A DNA stretch of 57,708 nucleotides from CAZBSE01 sp964578625 (GCA_964578625.1 CAZODQ010000012.1:1-57708); one strand, 5' to 3'; positions 1-9,349 are shown, numbered from the stretch's first letter. Program-made: numbers and translations. The notes: generated by a model not told the origin, from the sequence alone.

Positions 1-269
1 TAACCACAGCTCCTCTGGAAGCATTAACGGCGCAAACTCTTGAAAGCGATGGGGGATTGCTGTTTACAAATAAACAGATGCTTAAAGAAAAGGTCATCAG
101 GATGGCATGTGATAAGGAGCTGAGAAAGATACTTTCGGAGAATCTTAAAAAATATTTAAAAGAAACAGTAGCCTGGGAAATCGTTGCCAAAAAATACAGG
201 AATGCGTATAAATTTGCACGACTAAAAAAGATAAAGGGGAAGGAAATAGATTTTCCACCTGATTTTTAA
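1..269 (+). CDS. Glycosyltransferase family 4, C-terminal fragment (5' end outside window)
   Basis: An open frame enters from the left edge (codons in phase with base 3) and stops at 269. The first visible residues include a proline/glutamate-alanine stretch and then GGLLF. This matches the end of the nucleotide-sugar-binding domain of GT-B glycosyltransferases, where a conserved P..EA..G run precedes a GG..F strand. A lysine-rich terminal helix follows, as usual in GT4 enzymes. Only about 88 residues are visible, so donor and acceptor cannot be told. It lies 43 bp before another GT4 gene on the same strand, so the two probably belong to one glycan-assembly operon. The family call is inferred from a short C-terminal segment. 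Confidence 0.6.
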   Translation, partial: TTAPLEALTAQTLESDGGLLFTNKQMLKEKVIRMACDKELRKILSENLKKYLKETVAWEIVAKKYRNAYKFARLKKIKGKEIDFPPDF

Positions 270-312
270 GAGCACTTAATTAGCTTTCTAAAAAATTTAT
301 CGGAGTGTTATT

Positions 313-1521
313 TTGAGCAAGCTCAAGAAAGTTTTAAGAGAAAAGTGTAAAGGCATTAATTGTGTATATATATCATCATATGTCCCAAGAAAATGTGGAA
401 TTGCTACCTATACAAGTGATTTAACCAGAGCTATTGATCTCATAAATCCACACTGCGAATCAAAGATAATAGCATTAATTAGACCTGAAGATAAAAATAA
501 TTATCCGCCAGAGGTTAAATTTAAAATTAACCAATACGAGATTGATTCCTATATTAAAGCTGCTTATTATATTAATAAGTCTAAAGCGGATATAGCTGTT
601 CTGGAACATGAATTCGGATTGTATGGCGGTGAATTTGGAGAATATATTATTAGATTAATAGAGTTGATAAAGAAACCCTTAATTATAACCACTCATACGA
701 TTCCTGATGATTCAAATTGGGGATATGGCCTGGTTTTAAAAGATGTAATAAAATTTGCAGATAAAGTAATAGTCATGATGCCCGAAAGCTTGCAGAAGCT
801 GGTAAAAAAATATAATTATCCTAAAGAAAATATAGATATTATCCCCCACGGTGTTCCCGATATACCTCTGGAACCTAATTATAAATATAAAAAGAAAAAA
901 GGATTTGAGGATAAAATAATCCTTGGGAATATAAATCTTTTATCAGCAATTAAAGGACTTGAATATACTATAGAAGCTTTAAAAAAAATAAAGAAGCAAT
1001 TCAATAATATTTTATATTTAATAATTGGTCAGACACATCCTGTTGTATTAAAAACAGAAGGCCATAAATATAAAAATTTTTTAAAAGAAAAAATTAAGCA
1101 TTGTAATTTGCAAGAAAATGTTAAATTCATAAATAGATATATGTCTTTAAAAGAGCTGGTAGTGTGGTTAAAAATCATAGACATATATATAACTCCATAT
1201 TTGAACCCACAACAATCAGCTTCAGGTGCTCTGGCATATGCAATTGGAGCAGGTAAAGTATGTATCTCAACTCCCTATCTGTACGCGAAAGAAGTTCTGG
1301 CAGAGGGAAGAGGAATAATTGTACCTTTCCGAAACTCCCAGGCCATTGCAGATGCTGTGATAGATATTTGTAAAAACCCTCAAAAGAAACTGGAAATTGA
1401 AGAAAAAACACATAAATTCGGAAGGCTGATGACCTGGTATAATGTAGCCCTGCAGCACTTAGAATTATTTAATGAGGTTTTAGATAAACATGAGAATATG
1501 AAGTCTATCAAGGTAGTTTAG
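313..1521 (+). CDS. Glycosyltransferase family 4 protein
   Basis: The product is 402 residues, a normal length for a GT-B fold GT4 enzyme. Residues 23-34 (YVPRKCGIATYT) are the N-terminal signature of a GT4 subgroup usually written PR.CGIATFT. The C-terminal donor-binding domain holds the segment QQSASGALAYAIGAGK near 297-312. This replaces the usual E-x7-E motif with Q/S residues, as in some members of this subgroup. The start is TTG, chosen because GGAG lies seven bases upstream. It is cytosolic, with no signal peptide or membrane segment seen. The next two genes (six-hairpin protein, GH130) suggest a role with mannose-containing glycans. From memory, this GT and the downstream domain occur fused in other bacteria. 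The substrate is inference. Confidence 0.8.
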   Translation: MSKLKKVLREKCKGINCVYISSYVPRKCGIATYTSDLTRAIDLINPHCESKIIALIRPEDKNNYPPEVKFKINQYEIDSYIKAAYYINKSKADIAVLEHEFGLYGGEFGEYIIRLIELIKKPLIITTHTIPDDSNWGYGLVLKDVIKFADKVIVMMPESLQKLVKKYNYPKENIDIIPHGVPDIPLEPNYKYKKKKGFEDKIILGNINLLSAIKGLEYTIEALKKIKKQFNNILYLIIGQTHPVVLKTEGHKYKNFLKEKIKHCNLQENVKFINRYMSLKELVVWLKIIDIYITPYLNPQQSASGALAYAIGAGKVCISTPYLYAKEVLAEGRGIIVPFRNSQAIADAVIDICKNPQKKLEIEEKTHKFGRLMTWYNVALQHLELFNEVLDKHENMKSIKVV

Positions 1522-1578
1522 TCAAACTGTTATAAAAAAATATTTAAAGATTATTTTAAAATCAAATAAAAAATTCTT

Positions 1579-2586
1579 ATGGATCCGCTAAAAAAAGTAA
1601 GGTCAATGACTTCAGATATTGGAATTTACCAGCACGGAAAATTAAATAAGCCTGCTCCTGAATTTGGATATGCACTGGAAGATCAGGCACGGGCTCTTAT
1701 AGTAGCCAATGAATTTAAAGATGAAGATCTTAAAGATACTTATTTAGGTTTTATTTTAAAGGCACAAAGAGAAGATGGTTTACTTTATCATTTTTATTAT
1801 GAAAGTAATGGCAAGGGTATATTTAAGAATGAAGAACATGGTTCAAAATCTAATATAAAAGAAGCTTATGGCTTGACTCTATGGTCTCTTTTGGCAACAA
1901 ATAGTGATCAAGATGATAATATTAAAAAAATTATTAAAAATTTAGTTGAAGATGCCTCCAGTTGGACTTCAATAAGAGCAATATCACCGGCTTTATTAGG
2001 TTTATTAAGTCTTGGTCGCCAGCATGGTTTGGAAAAAGAATTAAAAGTTAAGTTGCATAATTTTTATTTTGAGACATATTCTGATGATTGGGTGTGGTTT
2101 GAAAATTATCTTGTATATGCAAATGCTGTTATCCCATGGGCACTCTGGGAAACTTATATAAAAAGAAGATGTAAAACAAGCTTTGAAATTGCTAAGAAAA
2201 CAACCGATTTTTTAATAAATAATTGTCGGGAAAATAATATTCCTTCACCAATCGGGAATAAAGGCTGGTATTATAAAGGTGGAAACAAAGCCTTGTTTGA
2301 CCAGCAACCGATTGATCCAGGCTATATGGTCTGCTGTCTTGAAAAAGCATACTATGCAACAGGAGATAGTTATTATCTAACCTGGGCCAGAAAATGGTAC
2401 AGGTGGTTTTTTGGTAATAATATAAATAATGCCCCTCTTATAGATAAGAATTTTGCATGTTATGATGCATTAAATCCAGAAGGTGTAAATTTAAATCAGG
2501 GGGCTGAATCAAATATATGCTTTTTAATGGCATTTCTTGCCGCTAAGAGACTGGGGATTATTGAGGATCGTGTGGCAGGACAATAA
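1579..2586 (+). CDS. Six-hairpin (alpha/alpha) glycosidase-like protein
   Basis: The product is 335 residues, rich in aromatic residues and repeated helices. Motifs such as GYALEDQARAL (about 29-39), QREDGLLYHF (about 57-66), DDWVWFENYL and DQQPIDPGYM fit an alpha/alpha-toroid carbohydrate-active fold. The D/E-D-x-ARAL motif is typical of the C-terminal domain attached to some GT4 mannosyltransferase-like proteins; here it is a separate gene. It starts 57 bp after the GT4 stop and ends 2 bp before the GH130 start, which argues for co-transcription and coupled translation with the phosphorylase. The ATG has no good ribosome-binding site. No catalytic residues can be assigned with confidence, and the activity is unknown. 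Confidence 0.6.
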   Translation: MDPLKKVRSMTSDIGIYQHGKLNKPAPEFGYALEDQARALIVANEFKDEDLKDTYLGFILKAQREDGLLYHFYYESNGKGIFKNEEHGSKSNIKEAYGLTLWSLLATNSDQDDNIKKIIKNLVEDASSWTSIRAISPALLGLLSLGRQHGLEKELKVKLHNFYFETYSDDWVWFENYLVYANAVIPWALWETYIKRRCKTSFEIAKKTTDFLINNCRENNIPSPIGNKGWYYKGGNKALFDQQPIDPGYMVCCLEKAYYATGDSYYLTWARKWYRWFFGNNINNAPLIDKNFACYDALNPEGVNLNQGAESNICFLMAFLAAKRLGIIEDRVAGQ

Positions 2587-2588
2587 AC

Positions 2589-3635
2589 ATGGAAGTATTT
2601 AGATCAGAGAAAAATCCGATAATAACACCAGAAAAAATAAAGCCATCGAGACCCGATTTTAAAGTTATCGGTGTTTTTAATTGTGGTGTTGCCAGGTTCA
2701 AAGGGGAAATATTGCTTCTTATGAGAGTGGCTGAAATACCAATTAATACTGTCCTAAAAAAGATTCTAGTGCCTATGTTGGATATAAAAACTAACAAAAT
2801 AGTCGTAAAGGGATTCAATAAAGCTGATTCTTCAGTAGACTCCTCTGATTCCAGGTTTGTAAGAAAACCCTCAAAGCAATATCTTACGTCTATTTCTCAT
2901 TTTAGAGTTGCCAGGAGTGAAAATGGTATTGACTTCAATATAAATGAAAAGCCTGCTATGTTTCCTGAAAATAAATATGAGAGATTTGGTATAGAAGATC
3001 CGAGGATTACCCTGATTGATGGAAAGTATTATATAAGTTATAGTGCAGTATCCGATATAACTGGCATCACCACGTGTCTGGCGTCCACGACTGATTTTAT
3101 TACATTTACAAGACATGGTGTGATCTTTATGCCCGACAACAAGGACATTGCCATTTTTCCTGAAAAAATAAAAGGTAGATATTATGCATTGAACCGCCCT
3201 ATATCTGCTGAATATAAGACAAGGGATATATGGATATCTGAGTCACCTGATCTTCTTTACTGGGGTAATCATGTGAGATTGATGGGTGTAAGAGAGAAAT
3301 ACTGGGATAATGGAAGGGTAGGGTGTGGTGCTGTTCCATTCAGAATAGAAGAAGGCTGGATGGAGATATACCATGGTTCGTCAGTGTCTAATAGATATTG
3401 TCTTGGGGCAGTTTTATTGGATGCTGTTGAACCCTGGAAAATTATAGCAAGAAGTGAAAAACCGATAATTGAACCTGAAATGGATTATGAATTAAATGGT
3501 TTCTTCGGTAGTGTGATTTTTAGCTGTGGAGTTTTGTATGAAAAAGGAAGGGTCAAGATATACTATGGCGCAGCTGATACTTGTGTTGCATATGCAGAGA
3601 TTAAAATAAAGGACATACTTAATGAGTTAAAGTAA
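2589..3635 (+). CDS. GH130 family beta-mannoside phosphorylase
   Basis: The product is 348 residues, the usual size for GH130. These cytosolic enzymes split beta-mannosides with phosphate to give mannose 1-phosphate, or run the reverse synthesis. The sequence begins FRSEKNPIITPE, a typical GH130 opening, followed by NCGVARFKGEILLLMRVAE. FGIEDPRIT at about 133-141 carries the conserved acid of the five-bladed propeller (E136-D137). HGSS and YYGAAD blade motifs follow near 259 and 323-328. It sits immediately after the six-hairpin protein and downstream of two GT4 genes, so it probably recycles or builds a mannoside made by those enzymes. The exact linkage (1,2 or 1,4) cannot be read from sequence. 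Family confidence is high, substrate low. Confidence 0.88.
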   Translation: MEVFRSEKNPIITPEKIKPSRPDFKVIGVFNCGVARFKGEILLLMRVAEIPINTVLKKILVPMLDIKTNKIVVKGFNKADSSVDSSDSRFVRKPSKQYLTSISHFRVARSENGIDFNINEKPAMFPENKYERFGIEDPRITLIDGKYYISYSAVSDITGITTCLASTTDFITFTRHGVIFMPDNKDIAIFPEKIKGRYYALNRPISAEYKTRDIWISESPDLLYWGNHVRLMGVREKYWDNGRVGCGAVPFRIEEGWMEIYHGSSVSNRYCLGAVLLDAVEPWKIIARSEKPIIEPEMDYELNGFFGSVIFSCGVLYEKGRVKIYYGAADTCVAYAEIKIKDILNELK

Positions 3636-3663
3636 GTTGATGGGAATAATGAAATTTTTACTT

Positions 3664-4650
3664 CTATATCTTAATTAGTCTGCAAGCTTCCTCTTCAATA
3701 GTTGCAACTTTTAGTATCAAATCCGAGATGCTGTTTTTGTCTCTTTTTATTGCAGCCTTGCAGATATCCATTATCAATTTTCCGGAATCTTTAAAAAGTT
3801 CTGCTGCCGATATCCAGTTATCCATTTTATATTTCTTCCCGAGTTCTTTCAGGACTTTTGCTTTCCAGAATCTCATGCCATGGCTGTTTTCGAATGTTTT
3901 GGGAAGAAGGGGAGGAACGGTTGCATAGGTCGCCAGGTGGTCAAAACATTTGTTATTTTCCCATTTAATGATTTCTCGGGAGAGTTTTTTCATTGCAGGT
4001 ATACCCAGCATGTTTACAGGGGGATTTAACATCTTTTCCGCTCTTATATTCAAGCCTTTTCTTGCAGCGTCGATTTCCGAAGGCAGCTTATCCAAAAGAG
4101 TGAACGCCCTTATTGTGTTTTTCTTGCTCATACCGGGTACATTTACATCAAGTGATCTTTCAAAATCCTGATAGGATACGTTTTGCATGCCCTTAAATGT
4201 GCAGTCATGCACGTATACTTCTTCTTTGCTGTCATCATAACCCACTATAAGTACATAATGAATGGGTATGTGCTGTTTTTTATATATATCCCTGTAATAA
4301 TGAAGGTAGTACATATCAAGCGCCCCTGCCATAACAGGGTGACCACTGTCAATAAATTCCTTAATTTTAGGAAAGGTGTTTTTAAATACCCTGTTTTCCA
4401 CAAGTTTCTGCTTAAATCCGATTATATTTTCAAGGTCGGAAAGCAGATATTTTGGATTGGCTCCCCAATAGACCATGCAGGGAGGATCGGCGATTTTAAA
4501 TTTAAGATATGCAAATTCACCTGTTCCGCCCAAGACCGGCAACAGATAATCCAAATATTTTGCTCCCTTCCATTCCAGTATATCTTCCAGCCCGTTTACA
4601 TAGCAGGTTGATTCGCATACTCTGTGCGGAAGACTAAGCAGTTTTTTCAT
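3664..4650 (-). CDS. BtrH-N domain cysteine acyltransferase-like protein
   Basis: The product is about 328 residues and matches BtrH, the butirosin enzyme that moves an acyl group from a carrier protein to an aminoglycoside. The N-terminus holds CESTCYVNGLEDIL (about 12-25) with the candidate nucleophilic cysteine of a C39-peptidase-like fold. IPIHYVLIVGYDD and VYVHDCTF follow with the expected His and Asp. The C-terminal 130 residues are helical, as in the DUF4872-type tail. An in-frame GTG at 4659 is an alternative start; I prefer the ATG at 4650 because AAAGG lies ten bases upstream of it. It converges with the GH130 gene and diverges from an alpha/beta hydrolase. The acyl donor and acceptor are unknown, and no carrier protein is seen nearby. 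Confidence 0.78.
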   Translation of the reverse strand: MKKLLSLPHRVCESTCYVNGLEDILEWKGAKYLDYLLPVLGGTGEFAYLKFKIADPPCMVYWGANPKYLLSDLENIIGFKQKLVENRVFKNTFPKIKEFIDSGHPVMAGALDMYYLHYYRDIYKKQHIPIHYVLIVGYDDSKEEVYVHDCTFKGMQNVSYQDFERSLDVNVPGMSKKNTIRAFTLLDKLPSEIDAARKGLNIRAEKMLNPPVNMLGIPAMKKLSREIIKWENNKCFDHLATYATVPPLLPKTFENSHGMRFWKAKVLKELGKKYKMDNWISAAELFKDSGKLIMDICKAAIKRDKNSISDLILKVATIEEEACRLIKI

Positions 4651-4809
4651 AGACCTCACGCCTTTAAATAAATCTATTTATCTTTTTAAAATCTTATTAA
4701 AAAAGGTATCTTTAATCAGTTTATAATTTTTTTTATTTTAAAAAAACATTTATTTTTTTCTTTTTTTATTAAATAATAATCACGATATGAAAAGATCGGG
4801 AGTATCTTT

Positions 4810-5601
4810 ATGCTTACAAGTAACCAATTTATTTATAATAATATAAAGCTGCATTACATGGAGGGTCCGGAAAACGGCCCACCTGTGATTCTTCTGCATG
4901 GACTGAGTGACTCCTGGACGACGTACTTAAATTTTATTCCATTTCTTTTGCCATATTATACGGTGTATGTCCCTGATCTAAGGGGGCACGGCGGGTCATA
5001 CAGGGCTGAAGATTATAAAATATTAGATTACGTATATGATATAGAATTATTTTTAACAGAGCTGTTCAGTGTACCGGTATCCCTTATCGGTCATTCACTG
5101 GGAGCAGCTGTATCACTGGTTATTGCAGCCAGGTGCCCGGAGAAATGCAGGAGTATCAGCTTGATCGAACCTTTTGTCTATAGAGACAGGATTGATGACA
5201 AGGAATTCCGTAAATATTTTAAAGGCTGTCTTGAAGTATGTGAAAAATATAAAGATATTGACTCGATCAGTAAAAATCTTAAGGAAACGGGGGTAATGGC
5301 CAGGAAAAGAGCAGCAGATTTTTTAAAACTGGATAAAAAAACAATTATAGCTGCACTGGACGGGACTGTATTTGATGATTTCAATCTGGATGAGCTGCTT
5401 TCGAAAGTAGTATGTCCTGTGCTGGTCCTAAGGGGAAATCCTGAACTTGATGGACATATAACTAAAGAAAAAGCAGATCATTTAAAGAAGAGAATAAGCA
5501 ATTGTGTCATAGAGTATCTTGAAAAATCAAGCCATGTGGTTCATATAGACCAGCCGTTTAAAGCAGTACAGTATTTGTTAACCTTTTTAGCCTCTGTGTA
5601 A
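4810..5601 (+). CDS. Alpha/beta hydrolase
   Basis: The product is 263 residues with the full alpha/beta-hydrolase layout. The oxyanion-hole motif LLHGLSDSW is near 28-36. PDLRGHGGS is near 55-63. The nucleophile elbow GHSLG is at 94-98 with serine 96. The catalytic histidine is at 242 in SSHVVHIDQP. The acid is probably in the RGNPELDGH segment near 214-222. It has no signal peptide and so is cytosolic. It is divergent from the BtrH-like gene and convergent with the acyltransferase gene that follows. Its neighbours suggest it could hydrolyse or transfer an acyl ester in the same pathway, but alpha/beta hydrolases are too varied for a substrate call. Confidence 0.85.
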   Translation: MLTSNQFIYNNIKLHYMEGPENGPPVILLHGLSDSWTTYLNFIPFLLPYYTVYVPDLRGHGGSYRAEDYKILDYVYDIELFLTELFSVPVSLIGHSLGAAVSLVIAARCPEKCRSISLIEPFVYRDRIDDKEFRKYFKGCLEVCEKYKDIDSISKNLKETGVMARKRAADFLKLDKKTIIAALDGTVFDDFNLDELLSKVVCPVLVLRGNPELDGHITKEKADHLKKRISNCVIEYLEKSSHVVHIDQPFKAVQYLLTFLASV

Positions 5602-5639
5602 GTTTTCGACTATTATAAAAAAGATCTTATGTATACCTT

Positions 5640-6920
5640 TTATTCGGTGATATCCCTAAAACTGCCCAGCACTCTTTTTATTATCCTTCTGCCGGTACTA
5701 TGATCAAAATCTCTTTTATCATAAATACAGGTAAAGAACATCCTTCCCTGATGGGTGTTTAAACCTATTACCCTCTCTTTTTTTATAGCACTGAAGATAG
5801 GGCCGTAGACTTCTTCGATCTCATATTTACCGTATTTTTTCTGCATCTGTATCACTCCTAAATTGGAAAATGAGAAATCATAATTCATCGGCATACTCTG
5901 CCTTTTTGAGAAGAATGATTCGGGATCTTTAATATCATCAAGCATATGTTCATTAAAGAAATAGTATCCGATCAGAGGATCATATTTTTCCAGCTGTTCC
6001 TTTAATTTTTTATTAATATCGGAGGCAATCTCCGGAATCGTCCTTTTGGGAGAGCAGTCGATCTCAGCAGTCAAAATACCGTTAAAAAGACCAAAATATT
6101 TCTTTGCTTCATCTACCATAAATGGCTTAAAACTTACCGGACTCTGAATTGTCCGCTTAAAGCCTTCCTTTGGCCCGAACTCCTGTGCAAAGGCTCTTAA
6201 AAGGACAGCACCAAGGATACTGTGTACTGAGACGCTGTTTTCCTTGGCAAATGATAATATTTTTTTTGTTTTATCTTCCATAAAGGACCAGTCGTGTATT
6301 GCATAATCGGGTTTTATGAGCGGCTCCTTTTTTATAGGCTTTTGTTCTGCAATATTCCTGTTTTTTACCCATTCGGGAAGTTTTCTTTTCTTTATTATTT
6401 CAAGAATATCCTTTTTGATAAGCTTTGTGAATATAGGTGCTTCCTTATATGGATTTACCGGTGCATCCGGATCTGCCAGAAATGATAATGTATCGTGCAG
6501 AAAGACCACAGCCGATAATCCATCACATATTGCATGATGGAAAATAAGTGCAATATCGCAATTACTCTTTCCCTGTATTAGAAAAACACGTATCATCGGA
6601 CCCTTAAAAATGTCAAAGGGCCTGCAGAGTTCTTCGGTCACAACGGTTTTCCAATCTGTCTTGTTTCCATCAAACTCGTGTAAGGGTATTGGAGGTACAT
6701 CTTCTGTTGTTATAAATTGCTTTATAAACTGATCCTTGTCTTTGGCCATTATGACTCTCACTCCTGCCAGCGGATGTTTCTGCTGCGCTTTTGATAAAGC
6801 TTCTTTAAGGTCTGACTTTTTAATATTGCAGTTTACGTTTATACGGAAGGCAAAATACATCAGTGTTTCATTTCCCATATGATAAAGTACTCTTTCATAT
6901 GTTGTTGTCTCTCTTTTCAT
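5640..6920 (-). CDS. Condensation-domain / PapA-like acyltransferase
   Basis: The product is 426 residues, the size of one stand-alone condensation (chloramphenicol-acetyltransferase-like) domain. The active-site motif HHxxxDG is complete at H128-H129-A-I-C-D133-G134. Such enzymes transfer acyl groups from CoA or a carrier protein to alcohol or amine acceptors (NRPS C domains, PapA5, WS/DGAT, alcohol acetyltransferases). The C-terminal half keeps a GLFNGILTAEID strand and an NYDFSFSNLG segment, consistent with the second lobe. It lies 22 bp downstream of the MATE gene on the same strand with an AAAGGGG ribosome-binding site, so the two form an operon. A link to export of an acylated product is inference from this pairing. 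Confidence 0.8.
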   Translation of the reverse strand: MKRETTTYERVLYHMGNETLMYFAFRINVNCNIKKSDLKEALSKAQQKHPLAGVRVIMAKDKDQFIKQFITTEDVPPIPLHEFDGNKTDWKTVVTEELCRPFDIFKGPMIRVFLIQGKSNCDIALIFHHAICDGLSAVVFLHDTLSFLADPDAPVNPYKEAPIFTKLIKKDILEIIKKRKLPEWVKNRNIAEQKPIKKEPLIKPDYAIHDWSFMEDKTKKILSFAKENSVSVHSILGAVLLRAFAQEFGPKEGFKRTIQSPVSFKPFMVDEAKKYFGLFNGILTAEIDCSPKRTIPEIASDINKKLKEQLEKYDPLIGYYFFNEHMLDDIKDPESFFSKRQSMPMNYDFSFSNLGVIQMQKKYGKYEIEEVYGPIFSAIKKERVIGLNTHQGRMFFTCIYDKRDFDHSTGRRIIKRVLGSFRDITE

Positions 6921-6942
6921 GATCTAACCCCTTTAATTTTTT

Positions 6943-8316
6943 CTATGCCGGTTGTTTTGTCAGATTATGGACCCACTTATTGGAGAAAAATCGGTAATAG
7001 GCTGCTATCATTTTTACCAGCTCTTCTGTGGCTGCTATGGCCATTACGTAATGTACAGGCAGTTTTAATATAAAAGCAGCTATTGCTGCCAGCGGTACTC
7101 CTATGATCCATATTCCGCCAAGATCGACTATCATGGCAAAAAGGGTATCGCCGCCTGCCTTTAAAATACCCATCTGGAAAGTAATGTTTATTACTCTTGC
7201 AAGCATTATGAGAGCTATTACCAGCAGCAGATAATAAAGATAAAGGCTGCTCTGTTCCGATAAATTATAGAAATTAACTATATATCTTCTTACAACAATA
7301 AGAACTGATGCGATCAAAACAGAGAAGACTACTGCTATGGAAAGGAAATTTTTGGAATAATCTCTAGCCTTGTGTTCTTCACCGGCTCCGATCCTATTGC
7401 CGACCATGATAGCACAGGCAGCTCCCAGTCCCGAGAAGAGCATGAGACTTAAACGTTCGACCGAGCAGGCTATATTATAAGCAGCAAGTGCTCCAGTGCT
7501 GATATGTCCATATATCACACTATACATACTATAGCCCAGTGCCCATCCTGCGCTCTGTCCCATGACAGGCAGCCATATTTTTATATATTTCTTCATTGTC
7601 TCTTTGGAATAATTAAAAACATTTTTTAAGCTGGTTGCCAGCGAGTACTTTCTTATATATGTAAAGGAAAGAATAATAATAAATTCAACACCTCTGGCGA
7701 TAACGGTAGCGATCGCAGCACCCTGGACTTTCAACTCAGGAAAACCGAATTTTCCGAAAATGAGTAAATAATTAAAACCTGTGTTCATAAGCAGTCCTAT
7801 GATGCTTGTGACCATTGGGAATTTCACATTCTCGGTGCTTCGGAGTATTGTACCATATACGATGGATATTGAGGTCATGATCAGGCTAAACGCGATTATT
7901 CCCAAATACTGGGCGCCCAGTTCTATTACTCTGGGATCGGCATTAAATAGTATTATTAATTTATCAGGGATCAGGATTGTGACCAATGTGAAAGCAGCTG
8001 ATATTATAAGTGCAAATGTGATGCCGATCCCAAGATTTGAATGTATGTTTTTAAGGTCCTTTTTACCCCAGTACTGAGCGGTAAAAATAGCGGCTGCACT
8101 GGCCACACTGAAGATAAACATTAAAAACAAAAAAAATATTTGATTGCCGATACCGACCGCAGCAACTTCTATCTCACCTAATTGCCCGACCATAAATACA
8201 TCCAAGAAGTTTAAGGCAGATGTAAGGAAATTCTGCAGTATTATGGGAGATGCAATGGTGAGCAGTTTTGGTATAAATTCTTTGTGCTTTGTGAATGATT
8301 CGATTATCGACTTCAC
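6943..8316 (-). CDS. MATE family efflux transporter
   Basis: The protein has about 457 residues and roughly twelve hydrophobic helices, standard for MATE (multidrug and toxin extrusion, Na+ or H+ antiport). The N-terminal half has PIILQNFLTSALNFLDVFMVG and the second half has VMGQSAGWALGYS, the paired conserved loops of the family. I chose the GTG at 8316 over an upstream ATG at 8343 because AGGAG lies five bases before the GTG and nothing comparable precedes the ATG. It heads a two-gene operon with the condensation-domain protein and is divergent from the sirtuin gene. It probably exports a small molecule or lipid-like conjugate; the substrate is unknown. Confidence 0.9.
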   Translation of the reverse strand: MKSIIESFTKHKEFIPKLLTIASPIILQNFLTSALNFLDVFMVGQLGEIEVAAVGIGNQIFFLFLMFIFSVASAAAIFTAQYWGKKDLKNIHSNLGIGITFALIISAAFTLVTILIPDKLIILFNADPRVIELGAQYLGIIAFSLIMTSISIVYGTILRSTENVKFPMVTSIIGLLMNTGFNYLLIFGKFGFPELKVQGAAIATVIARGVEFIIILSFTYIRKYSLATSLKNVFNYSKETMKKYIKIWLPVMGQSAGWALGYSMYSVIYGHISTGALAAYNIACSVERLSLMLFSGLGAACAIMVGNRIGAGEEHKARDYSKNFLSIAVVFSVLIASVLIVVRRYIVNFYNLSEQSSLYLYYLLLVIALIMLARVINITFQMGILKAGGDTLFAMIVDLGGIWIIGVPLAAIAAFILKLPVHYVMAIAATEELVKMIAAYYRFFSNKWVHNLTKQPA

Positions 8317-8520
8317 GCCTTCTCCTTTAAAAATATAAATCAACCAGATTATAATGTATTATATAAAGAATAACAGTAAAAGTAAGTACTTTTAATGTAC
8401 TGAATTATGATAATATATTTCTTATAAGTAACCGGTTTTAACATATAGTATTTTTTAAAAAAAGCAAAAAATTTTAAAATAATAAGGTTAAAATGTCAAC
8501 TGCTTATGTCAAAATCATTA

Positions 8521-8537
8521 CAGGCTGCTAAAGCCTG
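8521..8537. promoter_or_regulatory. Small stem-loop upstream of sirtuin gene
   Basis: A perfect six-base inverted repeat (CAGGCT / AGCCTG) with a five-base loop lies about 50 bp before the sirtuin start, in the divergent region shared with the MATE operon. It could be an operator or a short RNA hairpin. It is a weak signal; the rest of 8344-8584 is AT-rich and shows nothing else clear. Confidence 0.3.
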
Positions 8538-8584
8538 AATTGGAAGATTTTATATAAAATATGTAATATTATGTTTGAGTGTAA

Positions 8585-9349
8585 ATGATCAGAAATAAAG
8601 AAAAGCCTAAAAAAATAGCGCAGGTCATATTTGAAAGCCGCAGGGCATTTGTACTTACCGGTGCAGGGATCTCAACCGAAAGCGGAATTCCGGATTTCAG
8701 AAGCCCGGGAGGTATATGGTCAAGATTTGATGCTTCGATTATGACCAGTGACAAGCTGTATGGTGATCCTGAAGGTTTCTACAGGCAGGGTATATCAATG
8801 CTTGATTTCTTTGAGGAAATGAGAAATGCAGAACCCAACAGGGCACATTGTATTTTAGCAGAGATGGAAAAGGAAAAATATATATCCGGTATTATAACCC
8901 AGAACATTGACGGCCTTCATCTAAAAGCAGGTTCAAAAAAGGTCTATGAGATTCACGGTAACCTGAGAGAAGTACATTGTATGTCCTGCGGAGGAAAGGT
9001 CAGTTTTGATCTTCTGGCCGGAAAGGTAAAAAGCGGAAGTATACCTCCTATATGTGACAGCTGCGGGGGGATATTAAGACCAGATTTAGTCTTATTTGGT
9101 GATGAACTTCCTGATTGTTTTATAAAGGCAGCAGAAGAAGTCAAAGCAAGTGACCTTCTTCTGGTGGTAGGTTCAAGCCTTGAGATAATCCCGGCAGGAA
9201 GCCTACCAGCACTTGCGCGAAGGTATATTATAATAAACAAGAGCAGGACCCATTATGATCGCGGTGCATATGCCATATGGAATGAGATGGCAGGAAATGC
9301 ACTGGAAGAGATCTATAAAGAGATAAAACTTCTGACAGAGGGAAAGTAA
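8585..9349 (+). CDS. cobB: Sir2 family NAD-dependent protein deacylase (sirtuin)
   Basis: The product is 254 residues, typical of bacterial sirtuins, which remove acyl groups from lysines using NAD+. The sequence has GAGIS at 26-30 and GIPDFRSP just after it. QNIDGLH lies at 106-112. The catalytic histidine is H124 in IHGN. A zinc ribbon has cysteines at 132, 135, 157 and 160. VVGSSLEI closes the Rossmann fold. The usual histidine after the second zinc pair (LRPHVV) is an aspartate here (LRPDLV), a mild variant. It is cytosolic. It stands alone, divergent from the MATE operon, with a cupin gene about 80 bp downstream. Family confidence is high; the preferred acyl group is unknown. Confidence 0.93.
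   Translation: MIRNKEKPKKIAQVIFESRRAFVLTGAGISTESGIPDFRSPGGIWSRFDASIMTSDKLYGDPEGFYRQGISMLDFFEEMRNAEPNRAHCILAEMEKEKYISGIITQNIDGLHLKAGSKKVYEIHGNLREVHCMSCGGKVSFDLLAGKVKSGSIPPICDSCGGILRPDLVLFGDELPDCFIKAAEEVKASDLLLVVGSSLEIIPAGSLPALARRYIIINKSRTHYDRGAYAIWNEMAGNALEEIYKEIKLLTEGK

Noticed and set aside
1521..1579. Possible frameshift splitting one GT4/six-hairpin gene
   Set aside because: The 57-bp spacer is AT-rich with stops and does not read through in another frame, so two separate genes are more likely.
4183..4611. 142-codon plus-strand frame inside the BtrH-like gene
   Set aside because: It is antisense to a gene with clear motifs and has none itself.
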